Program-made: the position numbers and the translations under genes
The notes under the pieces: generated by a model
Database searches by the model: none
Seen by the model: only the letters and a program-made list of their open reading frames with translations
What the model was told of the DNA's origin: nothing
In this document: positions 44,333 to 52,539 of the stretch, in pieces
How the letters are laid out: each line of letters begins with the position of its first letter
Numbering within the stretch: the first letter of the stretch is position 1
Assembly (NCBI GenBank): GCA_028285415.1
Contig: JANQPF010000005.1
Span: 496,001-560,000, forward strand
Source: Pseudomonadales bacterium
Lineage (GTDB): Bacteria; Pseudomonadota; Gammaproteobacteria; Pseudomonadales; Azotimanducaceae
Length of the DNA: 64,000 nt
Direction: 5' to 3'

Positions 44333-45883
44333 TCAAGACAGATCTTCCTCGACGCAAACCCGGTCGCGGCCGCTCGCTTTGGCCTTGTAGAGCGCGCGGT
44401 CGGCCACCTTCAGCAGGCTTTCGGGCGGTTTGGCGCCGGCGCTGACCGTTGCGACACCCACGCTGGCTGTCACCTTCAGTTTGTCTTCGGCGTAGACCTG
44501 GTAGGGATAGTCGCGAATGCTCCGGCGCAGCCGCTGGGCCAGATGGATGGCTCCCGGACGGGCAGTTTCCGGCAGCAGCAGGGCAAATTCTTCGCCGCCG
44601 AGACGGCAGGCGATATCGGTGACCCGTTTCACCTGGTTCACCGCTGCAGAAACGCCAACCAATACCGCATCGCCCGCGTCGTGGCCATAGTTGTCGTTGA
44701 TCTGCTTGAAATGATCGAGGTCGAAAATGAGGACGGAAAGCACGCTGCCATGCCTGCGCACGCGTTCGTATTCTTCCCCCAGCCGCTGCATGAAGAAACG
44801 ACGGTTGAACATATTGGTCAGCGCATCCGTATGCGCCATGCGTTCCAACTCTTCTTTGGCCTCTTTCAACGCATACTCTGCTGCCCGCCGTTCGCTGACG
44901 TCGCGAAACACCAGCGCCACGTTGCTTTGCGCGTTTGTGGGGTCGAGTTCGGTCGAAGCAATTTCGTAGGCGCGTCCGTTGATCGTCACCTCGGAGTTCT
45001 TGCGTGAGCTCAGTAGCGACGTTGTGGGAACGGAGCTGATGAATTGGTCGACGCGTGTGTTGCGCATGCTTTGACGGCCGCCCCAGGCGGCGAGCGCCGA
45101 CTGGTTGGCGTCGATGATCTGACCGGAGTGATCAATCACGAGAACAGGGTCTTTCAGCTGCTCAACGACCGCGTCGCGCACGACCGGTATGCTGTTGAGG
45201 AGACCTTCCCGCATTACCCCCATGTCGAGGATGACGACACCCAGCACGAATCCCATGGGCGTGAAGTCGAGCCACGGGTAAGGATTCATGGGCGAGAGAT
45301 AAAGCAGGTTGGCCACAACCGCAATCAATGGCGCGAAAATCACCGCCAGCAGTGTCTGGTAATGCTGTTTGAACTGAGTAAGGGCGAATCCGAGTATGGC
45401 GGTGGCGGTCAGGATCAGAACGTACGAGTAGACCGCGTGAACGAAGAACCAGAATCCGTGCTCGGTCTTGAAGCCGATGAAACCTCCTGTGCCCGTGATC
45501 TCCCAGTGTTTCCAGATCAAACCGTGCCATGGGTTGGTCAGCGCAAGCGTCAGCGTAATCATCGGAATGATGGACACGGTGTTGAGCGCGTGGCGGGAGA
45601 TTTTCAGCACCCGCTGAGAGTAGGTCAGCGCAAAGAGAAACCAGGCAACCGGCGTCAGCGCAATCCCAACGTAGGCGAACTGCGAGGCCAGCATGATCGC
45701 AGCAGGGCTCGTCACGAGGGTGGCTACGCCCTGCGCGGCGGACCAGAAAAAGAGCATCAGGAACAGAAAGCGCAGCGCCGTGCCGCCGGGGGCGTTGGTG
45801 CGTTTGCGGGCGCGCAGAAACGCCGCCATTGCGATGGCAGCGGCTACGATGGGCGGGGCGGACCAGATGGTCAGTTGGAACAA
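44333..45883 (-). CDS. membrane diguanylate cyclase (7TM-PAS-GGDEF)
   Basis: Makes cyclic di-GMP. The 516-residue protein has a seven-helix N-terminal sensor of the histidine-kinase 7TM type (about 1-215), a PAS domain (VVRDAVVEQLKDPVLVIDHSG onwards, about 220-330) and a GGDEF domain. The active site reads RLGGEEFALLLPE, and the inhibitory I-site RxxD (R-V-T-D) lies exactly five residues before it, so product inhibition is expected. The start is TTG. It is divergent from the XRE-like regulator at 46062. Confidence 0.94.
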   Translation of the reverse strand: MFQLTIWSAPPIVAAAIAMAAFLRARKRTNAPGGTALRFLFLMLFFWSAAQGVATLVTSPAAIMLASQFAYVGIALTPVAWFLFALTYSQRVLKISRHALNTVSIIPMITLTLALTNPWHGLIWKHWEITGTGGFIGFKTEHGFWFFVHAVYSYVLILTATAILGFALTQFKQHYQTLLAVIFAPLIAVVANLLYLSPMNPYPWLDFTPMGFVLGVVILDMGVMREGLLNSIPVVRDAVVEQLKDPVLVIDHSGQIIDANQSALAAWGGRQSMRNTRVDQFISSVPTTSLLSSRKNSEVTINGRAYEIASTELDPTNAQSNVALVFRDVSERRAAEYALKEAKEELERMAHTDALTNMFNRRFFMQRLGEEYERVRRHGSVLSVLIFDLDHFKQINDNYGHDAGDAVLVGVSAAVNQVKRVTDIACRLGGEEFALLLPETARPGAIHLAQRLRRSIRDYPYQVYAEDKLKVTASVGVATVSAGAKPPESLLKVADRALYKAKASGRDRVCVEEDLS

Positions 45884-45996
45884 CAGCTTGTCCTATGTCT
45901 GTTTCTGTCTGCGTCGAGGCCGGGAAAACAGCGTCAGATGTACGTGGACAAGGATCTCAGGAACGCCCCATGCAGGTCTTGCCGGGCCACGACGAC

Positions 45997-46035
45997 TGTG
46001 AATTGCGTCACAGGGTATTGCTGGCACAATTCACA
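45997..46035. promoter_or_regulatory. long-spaced inverted repeat before the XRE-like regulator
   Basis: TGTGAATTG (45997-46005) and CAATTCACA (46027-46035) are perfect 9-bp arms, 30 bases centre to centre (about three helical turns), ending 26 bases before the regulator's ATG. It is a candidate autoregulatory operator that could also affect the divergent cyclase. Confidence 0.45.
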
Positions 46036-46061
46036 TTTTGCGGATAAGGAGATGCGCCTCC

Positions 46062-46808
46062 ATGTCGCGTACCAGCGATCTCACAGACGCTTTGAAACGG
46101 GTGCTCAAGCAGGCCGGCCTGACCTACGCGGATGCGGCCCGGCATCTCGATTTGTCAGAGGCGAGTGTCAAAAGGCTCTTCAAAGAGCAGTCTTTCAGCG
46201 TCGAGCGCATGGAATCGCTCTGCGAGCTGGCGGGCGCGGATCTTCTCGAACTGGTGCGGTCTGTGGATGACGAGAAAGAGCGGACGCTGGAGCTTCCGGA
46301 AGAAGCGGAGCGTGAGCTCGCGGACAACCTGCCGCTTTTCATTGCTGCCATTTGTGTCCTCAATCGGTATCGGTTCGAAGACGTCCTGGCCAGTTACAAA
46401 ATCGACAGGCTCGAATTGCAGCGGATCTTCGCCCGTCTCGATCGTCTGGGAATCATCGAGCTTCTGCCGGAGAACCGGTATCGGTTGCGCGTGTCCCGCG
46501 GCTTCCGCTGGCGCCGGAACGGACCGATCGAGCGGTTTTTCATCCAGAGCGTCTTGTCGAGCTTTCTGGATCGGAAGCTCGTGCGCACGGAAGATAGTTT
46601 TCGTTTTGCCTGGGGTACGGTCTCGACCACCACGGCACAGCGCACGCTCGACAGGCTGAGGCGTCTATACGACGACTTCAACGAGGCGGCGGACGCGGAC
46701 GCTCAGCTACCTCTGAGTCAGCGAACGGGGGCTGGCTTGTTGCTCGCCTTTCGCAATGAGTGGGAACCGGAAGACATGCGCGCGCTCAAGGAGCGGGACG
46801 CGCAGTGA
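46062..46808 (+). CDS. XRE-like helix-turn-helix regulator
   Basis: A 248-residue protein. Residues 8-60 form a Cro/C1-type helix-turn-helix (ALKRVLKQAGLTYADAARHL... SVKRLFKEQSFS). The C-terminal 190 residues contain a second probable winged-helix-like part (DVLASYKIDRLELQRIFARL) and a helical, Arg-rich region. AAGGAGA precedes the ATG. It is coupled to the HAD hydrolase gene. Its targets are unknown. Confidence 0.85.
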   Translation: MSRTSDLTDALKRVLKQAGLTYADAARHLDLSEASVKRLFKEQSFSVERMESLCELAGADLLELVRSVDDEKERTLELPEEAERELADNLPLFIAAICVLNRYRFEDVLASYKIDRLELQRIFARLDRLGIIELLPENRYRLRVSRGFRWRRNGPIERFFIQSVLSSFLDRKLVRTEDSFRFAWGTVSTTTAQRTLDRLRRLYDDFNEAADADAQLPLSQRTGAGLLLAFRNEWEPEDMRALKERDAQ

Positions 46809-47545
46809 CGATGAGAGCGGCAACCGCGCAATATCTGGAATCCCTCTCTGACGCGGCCCCGGGATCTGCAGGGCAACCCGTTGTTGCTTTTTTTGATCTC
46901 GATCGAACGCTGATCGACGGATATTCCCTCACGGCGCTTGCCTGGCAGGAGCTTTTCAACGGCGATATGGGCCCGCTGCGTTTCCTTTCGTTGGGGGTCA
47001 TGTTTTTGAAATACGGCCTCGGACGCCTGCAATACGAGGACATGCTGCAGGCGACGGTGGATGACATTACCGGGATCACGGAGGAAGAGCTGGCCGCGCT
47101 CGGCAGGCAGGCGTACGAACGACGTCTGGCGCGGTGGATGTATGGCGAGGGCCTGGCGCTGGTCGAAGCGCATAAGAAAATTGGCCATGAGGTGGTCATG
47201 GTCACGTCGGCTACCTCGTATCAGGCGCAGCCGGTTGCGGAACGCCTGGGGATCGATCGCATCTGCTGCACGGAGCTCGAGATCGTTGATGGCCGTGTCG
47301 CGGGCGGTGTGGAAACCTGTTATGGCGCTGGCAAAGTCACCGCGGCCAAAGCGTATGTTGAAGAGATCGGCGCGGAACTTGCCGACGCGTACTTTTACAG
47401 CGACTCCCTGGAAGACCTGCCGCTATTGGAAACTGTAGGCAACCCTGTCGTGGTCAATGGCAAACCCCGCCTGGTCGAGTTGGGTACCGCTCGCGGCTGG
47501 CCCCTGCTCGAATTTGAAGACAAAGGCAGTCTGGCTGAAGCTTGA
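46805..47545 (+). CDS. HAD family phosphatase (SerB-like, HAD-IB)
   Basis: A 246-residue phosphatase. VAFFDLDRTLIDG is HAD motif I with both Asp, MVTSATSYQ motif II, and YFYSDSLEDLPLLE motif IV; the cap lies between motifs I and II, as in phosphoserine phosphatase and related HAD-IB enzymes. The substrate could be phosphoserine or a lipid phosphate. GTG at 46805 overlaps the regulator's stop; ATG at 46811 is the alternative start. Confidence 0.9.
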   Translation: MTMRAATAQYLESLSDAAPGSAGQPVVAFFDLDRTLIDGYSLTALAWQELFNGDMGPLRFLSLGVMFLKYGLGRLQYEDMLQATVDDITGITEEELAALGRQAYERRLARWMYGEGLALVEAHKKIGHEVVMVTSATSYQAQPVAERLGIDRICCTELEIVDGRVAGGVETCYGAGKVTAAKAYVEEIGAELADAYFYSDSLEDLPLLETVGNPVVVNGKPRLVELGTARGWPLLEFEDKGSLAEA

Positions 47546-47551
47546 TGGAGC

Positions 47552-47606
47552 AAAAGGGGATGAAAGGGGGATGAAAAGGGGATGAAAAGGGGTTAAAAGG
47601 GGGATG
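47552..47606 (+). repeat. five tandem 11-bp repeats forming the ribosome-binding region of the GST gene
   Basis: Copies of AAAAGGGGATG or AAAGGGGGATG lie head to tail at 47552, 47563, 47574, 47585 (ending TTA) and 47596. Each carries a Shine-Dalgarno-like AGGGG and most an ATG. The last copy is 5 bases before the gene's ATG at 47612. Confidence 0.9.
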
Positions 47607-47611
47607 AAAGA

Positions 47612-48235
47612 ATGATAGATCTCTATACGTGGCCGACGCCGAACGGCCGCAAAGTCTCCATCGCTCTGGAGGAGTTCGGGTTGGAATACACGGCGCACCC
47701 CGTCCACATTGGCAAGGACGAGCAGTTTGCGCCGGAATTTCTTGCGATCAGCCCGAACAACAAGATCCCGGCCATCGTCGACCGCAGCACCGGACGCAGC
47801 GTGATGGAATCGGGCGCAATCCTCGTGTATCTCGCCGATGCGCACGAACAATTCCGGGGGGATGACTGGTACGTGACGCTCGAGTGGCTGATGCTGCAGA
47901 TGGGCGGCGTGGGCCCGATGCTTGGACAGGCCCACCATTTTCTGAAGTTCAACCCGGGCGCTGCGCCGTATGCAGAGGAGCGCTACCGCAACGAAGCGCG
48001 CAGACTCTATCGCGTTCTCGACACAAGGCTGCAAGACCGGGAATATCTGGCGGGCAGCTATTCCATTGCCGATATGGCCACCTGGCCCTGGATATCACGT
48101 TACGAATGGCAGGAGGTCGACTTCGACGAGTACCCGGATCTCAAGCGCTGGTATCTGGAGATTGCCGATCGATCCGCCGTGCAGAGGGGTTATGACGTGC
48201 CGATGCACGTCAACGACATTCCCCGTCCCGACTAG
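47612..48235 (+). CDS. glutathione S-transferase family, disulfide-bond oxidoreductase-like (YfcG/YghU group)
   Basis: A 207-residue GST. MIDLYTWPTPNGRKVSIALEE has the T-P-N-G-R-K motif of YfcG/YghU-type enzymes, which use Thr/Asn rather than Tyr or Cys and act as glutathione-dependent disulfide reductases. NNKIPAIVDR and MESGAILVYLAD complete the glutathione site; SYSIADMATWPWI is the C-terminal domain signature. The tandem-repeat leader is described separately. The gene is convergent with the HIT gene. Confidence 0.92.
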   Translation: MIDLYTWPTPNGRKVSIALEEFGLEYTAHPVHIGKDEQFAPEFLAISPNNKIPAIVDRSTGRSVMESGAILVYLADAHEQFRGDDWYVTLEWLMLQMGGVGPMLGQAHHFLKFNPGAAPYAEERYRNEARRLYRVLDTRLQDREYLAGSYSIADMATWPWISRYEWQEVDFDEYPDLKRWYLEIADRSAVQRGYDVPMHVNDIPRPD

Positions 48236-48639
48236 CCCAGCGCTTCGCTCAAACTGGTTGCCAGCGCCTGACGTGCCGCGTCGCCGTAAGGTTCAGCCGC
48301 ACCGGATCCCCAGACGGGTTGGGGCCAGGCTGCATCGTCGGTATTGCGGGCTATGACGTGGATGTGCAGCTGTGGGACCTGATTGCCCAGCGCCGCGACG
48401 TTGATTTTGTGCGCTCCGGTGGCGTCTTGCAGCGCACGGCTCGCCGCGGCAATTTCGTCGAAGAGCGGTTTGCGCTGCTCTTCAGATACCTCGTGCAACT
48501 CACGCAGATCGGCAATTCGAGGCACCAGAATCAACCATGGAAAGCGGCTGTCCTCCATGAGGAGGCAGCGGCAGATGTCCAGATCGCGGACGAGTGACGT
48601 GTCCGCCTCGAGCTGGCTGTGCAGGGCGAAGCCGCTCAC
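48232..48639 (-). CDS. HIT-like family protein
   Basis: A 135-residue histidine-triad-superfamily protein. The active strand reads VPQLHIHVIAR, a shortened triad (H-x-H then R) seen in a subgroup of HIT-like proteins. It may hydrolyse a nucleotide conjugate or have lost activity. Its ATG overlaps the stop of the DUF3604 gene, so it is co-translated with it. Confidence 0.85.
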   Translation of the reverse strand: MSGFALHSQLEADTSLVRDLDICRCLLMEDSRFPWLILVPRIADLRELHEVSEEQRKPLFDEIAAASRALQDATGAHKINVAALGNQVPQLHIHVIARNTDDAAWPQPVWGSGAAEPYGDAARQALATSLSEALG

Positions 48640-51203
48640 CGGCTCGAATGACCGCCGATCCAGACCGGGGAGGACCAGGCGATGGCGTCGTTTGCCTGCA
48701 CTACGCGGACGAAGTAGTAGTCACCCTGCCTTGCGCTCGTGTCCTCGAGATCAAACGCTACTACCTTAGGTCCGTCCGTGATGACGCGGCGCAGGGTTGT
48801 CGTGTCCGTATAGCCCTGGAAGGGCTGTGTGTGGCTGATCCTGCCGTCTGCCAGATCGCGCAGCGCCAGGGAAAAGCTGTCCGCCGGTACGCGCTGGGGA
48901 GGGCGATAGATGGGCGGCGCGCCGCCGGTTTCCCCGCTTTCGACAAGATCGAACTGGAGGCGGGTCGTGCGCTGCACGTTGTTCAGCCGCAGCAGGTAAG
49001 AGCTCTTATCCCCGCGGGTTTTCGTAGCAAAGGTCACGCGGTTGGCGTCTTCGGACACGGTCACTTCCTGCAGGGGAAAACCGGAGTCCATGGGCTCGAT
49101 ACTGACGAGATCGGCGTTGAAGACTTCCAGCGTGCCCTCCCAGGCGCGCCAGCCGCGTGGGTTGTCGCCGCGGTGGAACGGGTCCGATGCTGACGAAAAG
49201 GTGAGCATGAACACTTCGCTTTTGTTCAGGCGGTCGCCACCTGCGTCGAGGTAAGACCGCTGCCAGATTTCTTCGTCGTTTTTGACGACGGTAATGGTGT
49301 CAATGGGCGCGGTGCCGATAACCCTGCCTTTGATACTCCGGGTCTCTGCAAAGGGGCCACGCTGTCCCATGCCGGTATCGTTGACGTCGAAATCGAGAAT
49401 GATGCGATCGCCGGTGGTGGCATAAGCGCGTAGCGCCTTCATACCGTCGAAAATACCGCCGACGGTGCGCTCTTCAGCCAGGACCGCCCCTAACCCTCCG
49501 CGCTGGGAAAGTGAGCCGCCCAGCGGCGCGGAATAACCGGGCTGGCTCAAGTGATTGTCGGATGCCGCGGTGAAGCCGACCCGGTGGCCGTGATTCAGGT
49601 ACATGCGTCCGAACCATTCGAAACTGCCGTGCTGGGACATGATCTCAACGAGGGGTTCCAGCTCAGGATCGTTCATCCGATAGTCACCCGCCTGATGGGC
49701 GTGGGGGATGACAACCACGTCGTCGGTATCTGCGTTGGCCCGCAAGCCCTGGTAAAGGCGCGAGAGCGTCGGGTAGAACTGGGCCCCGATGCGGTTACGG
49801 TTTTCAGGGGTGCGGAAAAGCACGTTGTGATGCCCGCCGCGGGTCGTGTTGACGCTCCATTCGTAGCCAAGATACGCGATGAAACGCCCTTCCTCCGTGA
49901 AGCGGGAAACGTTGTCGCGCAGCACTTCCCATTCCGCGTCGTCCAGCCAGATGTCGTGCTCAGAGTGCGTGACGTAGTCCAGACGGGCGTCGTCGCGGGC
50001 CCATTCCATGAACCGCTCGGGCGTGCCGATGCCTTCGGCAAATCCCGAGTGCCCATGGGTGTCGCCCCAGAATATTTGCGGGCGCGGGCGGTCCGAGACG
50101 AGAATGGGATTCACCTCACCGCGCACGCTCCCGTCCGCGCTTTCTATCGACAGGTGGTGGGGTCCGGGTTCGGACAGTGACACGGAGCTCAACGTGATGG
50201 CACCCGTAGCGGGAATTTCGCCGATGAGCTTGCCATCGCGCATGATCCGCCAGTCCGGAATATCGCCGACTGCGCGGTTGTAGTAAGCGTCCTGGGCGCG
50301 AATGCTGAGCTCGAATGATTCGCCGGATCGCACGACCGACGGGGCAAAACCCGCAACCCCTCCGATAGTAGCGCCGCTGACGCGAACCGGCTGAATGGGC
50401 AGGCTGAAGAAATGTCCGTTGTCGCGGAAGGCAAGATACAGCGGGAGCGGCATTCTGTCGGAGGAAAAGGTTGGCATGGTCATGCCCGGGGAGCCACCTC
50501 GGGTGTCACCGTAGTGAACGGTGATCTGATCACCTTCCGCGAGCGTGCCGCTGGCAACCTTGAACACGAGGGTGGGGCGGGAGCCACGGAAGCCGCCGTG
50601 CATGCCCCGCATGGCCATGCTGCTGACGACAAAGCTCACTCTGGCGTTGCTGCTGCTGATCGAGATGTAGTTGGGCGCTGCGGGATCGGATGTCTGCCAG
50701 GCGCCAAAACCGGCCATGAAATGGCGTGCCACCATGATTGCACCGCCGGTTTGAATGGGCCGCTTGCCTACTGTGTAGGTCTGCGTGATTGTGCCGACGC
50801 TACCTGCCTGAAAGGGTCCCGTATCGGCAACCAGCGTTCCCAGCGCTTCGGGGTTGTCGTCGAGAAACGCAAGCTCGTGGATGGTCTCATCCAGAGCGCG
50901 CACGAGTGCAAGCTGAGGGGCGAGGGGCTCGCCGTCGCTGCCGAGTATCGCCGCGATGATCTGAGTTGCGTTCACCGGCACGTAGCCACCGTTCATCGCG
51001 TAGGCGTTCAGCCACTCCCAGGTGAGGACAGCGCGGCTTTCGAGGTTGGCAGCACGCGTGGGGATGCTCGTACGGTCGACCTTGAGCTGTTCGACGCGGC
51101 TGCGGAGATCCGGCGGGAGATAATCGTCGCTGGCAGCGCTGGCCTCCAGGGCAAGCGTCACGACAAGAGCGGCGCACGCGAGCGTGCTGAGGCGATGCTT
51201 CAT
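48636..51203 (-). CDS. DUF3604 family exported protein (PHP-like metallohydrolase)
   Basis: An 855-residue protein with a Sec signal peptide (residues 1-23, ending A-S-A-A). The central domain carries histidine/aspartate clusters resembling a PHP phosphoesterase: FWGDTHGHSGF, DYVTHSEHDIW, VVVIPHAHQAG and FTAASDNH. These probably bind two or three metals. Beta-sandwich regions flank it. DUF3604 proteins are common in marine bacteria, with unproven activity. It is translationally coupled to the HIT gene downstream. Confidence 0.9.
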   Translation of the reverse strand: MKHRLSTLACAALVVTLALEASAASDDYLPPDLRSRVEQLKVDRTSIPTRAANLESRAVLTWEWLNAYAMNGGYVPVNATQIIAAILGSDGEPLAPQLALVRALDETIHELAFLDDNPEALGTLVADTGPFQAGSVGTITQTYTVGKRPIQTGGAIMVARHFMAGFGAWQTSDPAAPNYISISSSNARVSFVVSSMAMRGMHGGFRGSRPTLVFKVASGTLAEGDQITVHYGDTRGGSPGMTMPTFSSDRMPLPLYLAFRDNGHFFSLPIQPVRVSGATIGGVAGFAPSVVRSGESFELSIRAQDAYYNRAVGDIPDWRIMRDGKLIGEIPATGAITLSSVSLSEPGPHHLSIESADGSVRGEVNPILVSDRPRPQIFWGDTHGHSGFAEGIGTPERFMEWARDDARLDYVTHSEHDIWLDDAEWEVLRDNVSRFTEEGRFIAYLGYEWSVNTTRGGHHNVLFRTPENRNRIGAQFYPTLSRLYQGLRANADTDDVVVIPHAHQAGDYRMNDPELEPLVEIMSQHGSFEWFGRMYLNHGHRVGFTAASDNHLSQPGYSAPLGGSLSQRGGLGAVLAEERTVGGIFDGMKALRAYATTGDRIILDFDVNDTGMGQRGPFAETRSIKGRVIGTAPIDTITVVKNDEEIWQRSYLDAGGDRLNKSEVFMLTFSSASDPFHRGDNPRGWRAWEGTLEVFNADLVSIEPMDSGFPLQEVTVSEDANRVTFATKTRGDKSSYLLRLNNVQRTTRLQFDLVESGETGGAPPIYRPPQRVPADSFSLALRDLADGRISHTQPFQGYTDTTTLRRVITDGPKVVAFDLEDTSARQGDYYFVRVVQANDAIAWSSPVWIGGHSSR

Positions 51204-51329
51204 AACTGCTTCAGGTTGATTGTTTGATGTCGGGAACTCAGAAAGTGCTTTGACTGTTGCACATTTCGCGGGTGAAATCGAGTTGACCTGCCGGGAACCG
51301 GTCAGTCTCGGCGCGGCCGGTTGGGATTC

Positions 51330-52199
51330 TCAAACGGGTACGTCCCCGGCGATGATGCAACGGTGCATGACGCGGCGATGACCATCGTATCCACCGCGGG
51401 CGCAGTGTTGTACACAACGATTGTCCCACATTGTCAACATGTCGGCGGACCATTTGTGTGTGTAGATATGTTGCGGCTGGAGAGCGTGGTCGATCAGGCG
51501 CTTGAGAATAGCCTCGGACTCCGTATGAGACATGTTCTCGATGGCAATCGTATAGACCGGATTGATCCACAACGCCTGTCGTCCGGTTTCCGGGTGCTTG
51601 CGCACGATCGGATGCGAGCGGGTCGTCCAGGCGTTGTCTGCCGGCACGATGTTCATACTGCGTAAATTGCCGCCCGATCGGGCATAACCCTCGTGACTGT
51701 ACGGACGCCGCGCGCTGTGCAGGGCGCGCATGTGGACGACGTCGTTTTTCAGTGCAGGGTCGAGGGTCTCGAATGCGCGGTAGCCGTCGGCGAAAAGCGT
51801 TTCACCGCCAACAGGAGGCACAATCTTGGCATGCAGCACGGTAGCGCTCGGTGGGGTGTCTTGAAACGACCAGTCGGAATGCCAGCTGGCGCCGAACGGA
51901 GACACCGCCTCGTCGGGCTCCCGGCGCACCTCCAGGATGTGCGGCTGCCCGTCCACGGGTTCCACGAAAGGATCGTCACCGAAGGGCCCAAACCGGCCTG
52001 CAAACTGCACCAGCCCATCGTGGGTCATCGGCTGGTCCGGGAAATAGAGCACCTGATGTTCGAGCCACAGAGCGCGCAGGCTCGCGACAACGTCGGCAGA
52101 CAAAGTCTCGCTCAGATTTACGCCCACAACGCGAGCGCCGAAGCCGTTCGGTTCAGGGTATGCGGTCAGCGCGGTCTGCAGCTCTGTCGTGGCGCTCAC
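51330..52199 (-). CDS. TauD/TfdA family Fe(II)/2-oxoglutarate dioxygenase
   Basis: A 289-residue dioxygenase. The iron triad is visible as WHSDWSFQ (H-x-D) and the distal His in DNRCVQHCARGGYDGHRRVMHR, whose Arg binds 2-oxoglutarate. The substrate may be a sulfonate, aryloxyacetate or similar acid. GTG at 52199 overlaps the stop of the small membrane protein gene (GTGA), which fixes the start. Confidence 0.92.
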   Translation of the reverse strand: MSATTELQTALTAYPEPNGFGARVVGVNLSETLSADVVASLRALWLEHQVLYFPDQPMTHDGLVQFAGRFGPFGDDPFVEPVDGQPHILEVRREPDEAVSPFGASWHSDWSFQDTPPSATVLHAKIVPPVGGETLFADGYRAFETLDPALKNDVVHMRALHSARRPYSHEGYARSGGNLRSMNIVPADNAWTTRSHPIVRKHPETGRQALWINPVYTIAIENMSHTESEAILKRLIDHALQPQHIYTHKWSADMLTMWDNRCVQHCARGGYDGHRRVMHRCIIAGDVPV

Positions 52200-52390
52200 G
52201 CGCCGTTCCAATTGACCTGCAGCACAAACAGCGTTGCTACGGCAATCACAGCACCTATGACGAGAATGGTAATGAACATACCCGCGCCGTCACCTTCTTC
52301 TGCGTTCGGTTGACGCTTACGCTGGGTGACCGCGTATATCACGCCGAGGAAGATCAGCGCTGGAATTGCAAACTGTATCAGGTAGCGCAC
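52196..52390 (-). CDS. small two-helix membrane protein
   Basis: A 64-residue protein with two hydrophobic segments (YLIQFAIPALIFLGVIYAV and FITILVIGAVIAVATLFVL) separated by a charged loop. GTG at 52390 follows AAGGATAA. It is coupled to the TauD-like gene by a GTGA overlap. Function unknown. Confidence 0.65.
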   Translation of the reverse strand: MRYLIQFAIPALIFLGVIYAVTQRKRQPNAEEGDGAGMFITILVIGAVIAVATLFVLQVNWNGA

Positions 52391-52539
52391 CAGGCGGTTA
52401 TCCTTACGGACAGTCGCTAATAAGCATAACGAGAGTCGCGGTAAATACAAATGCGTAGATATACCGGGAGGTGCGGTCCTCGCTCGGCCCGGGGGCAGGT
52501 TTTTGATGCGAGGGCAGCTACCTGGCAGGCGCGCATCTC

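Noticed and set aside
45044-46270. 408-codon plus-strand frame
   Set aside because: Antisense to the diguanylate cyclase and running into the regulator in a different frame; no domain seen.
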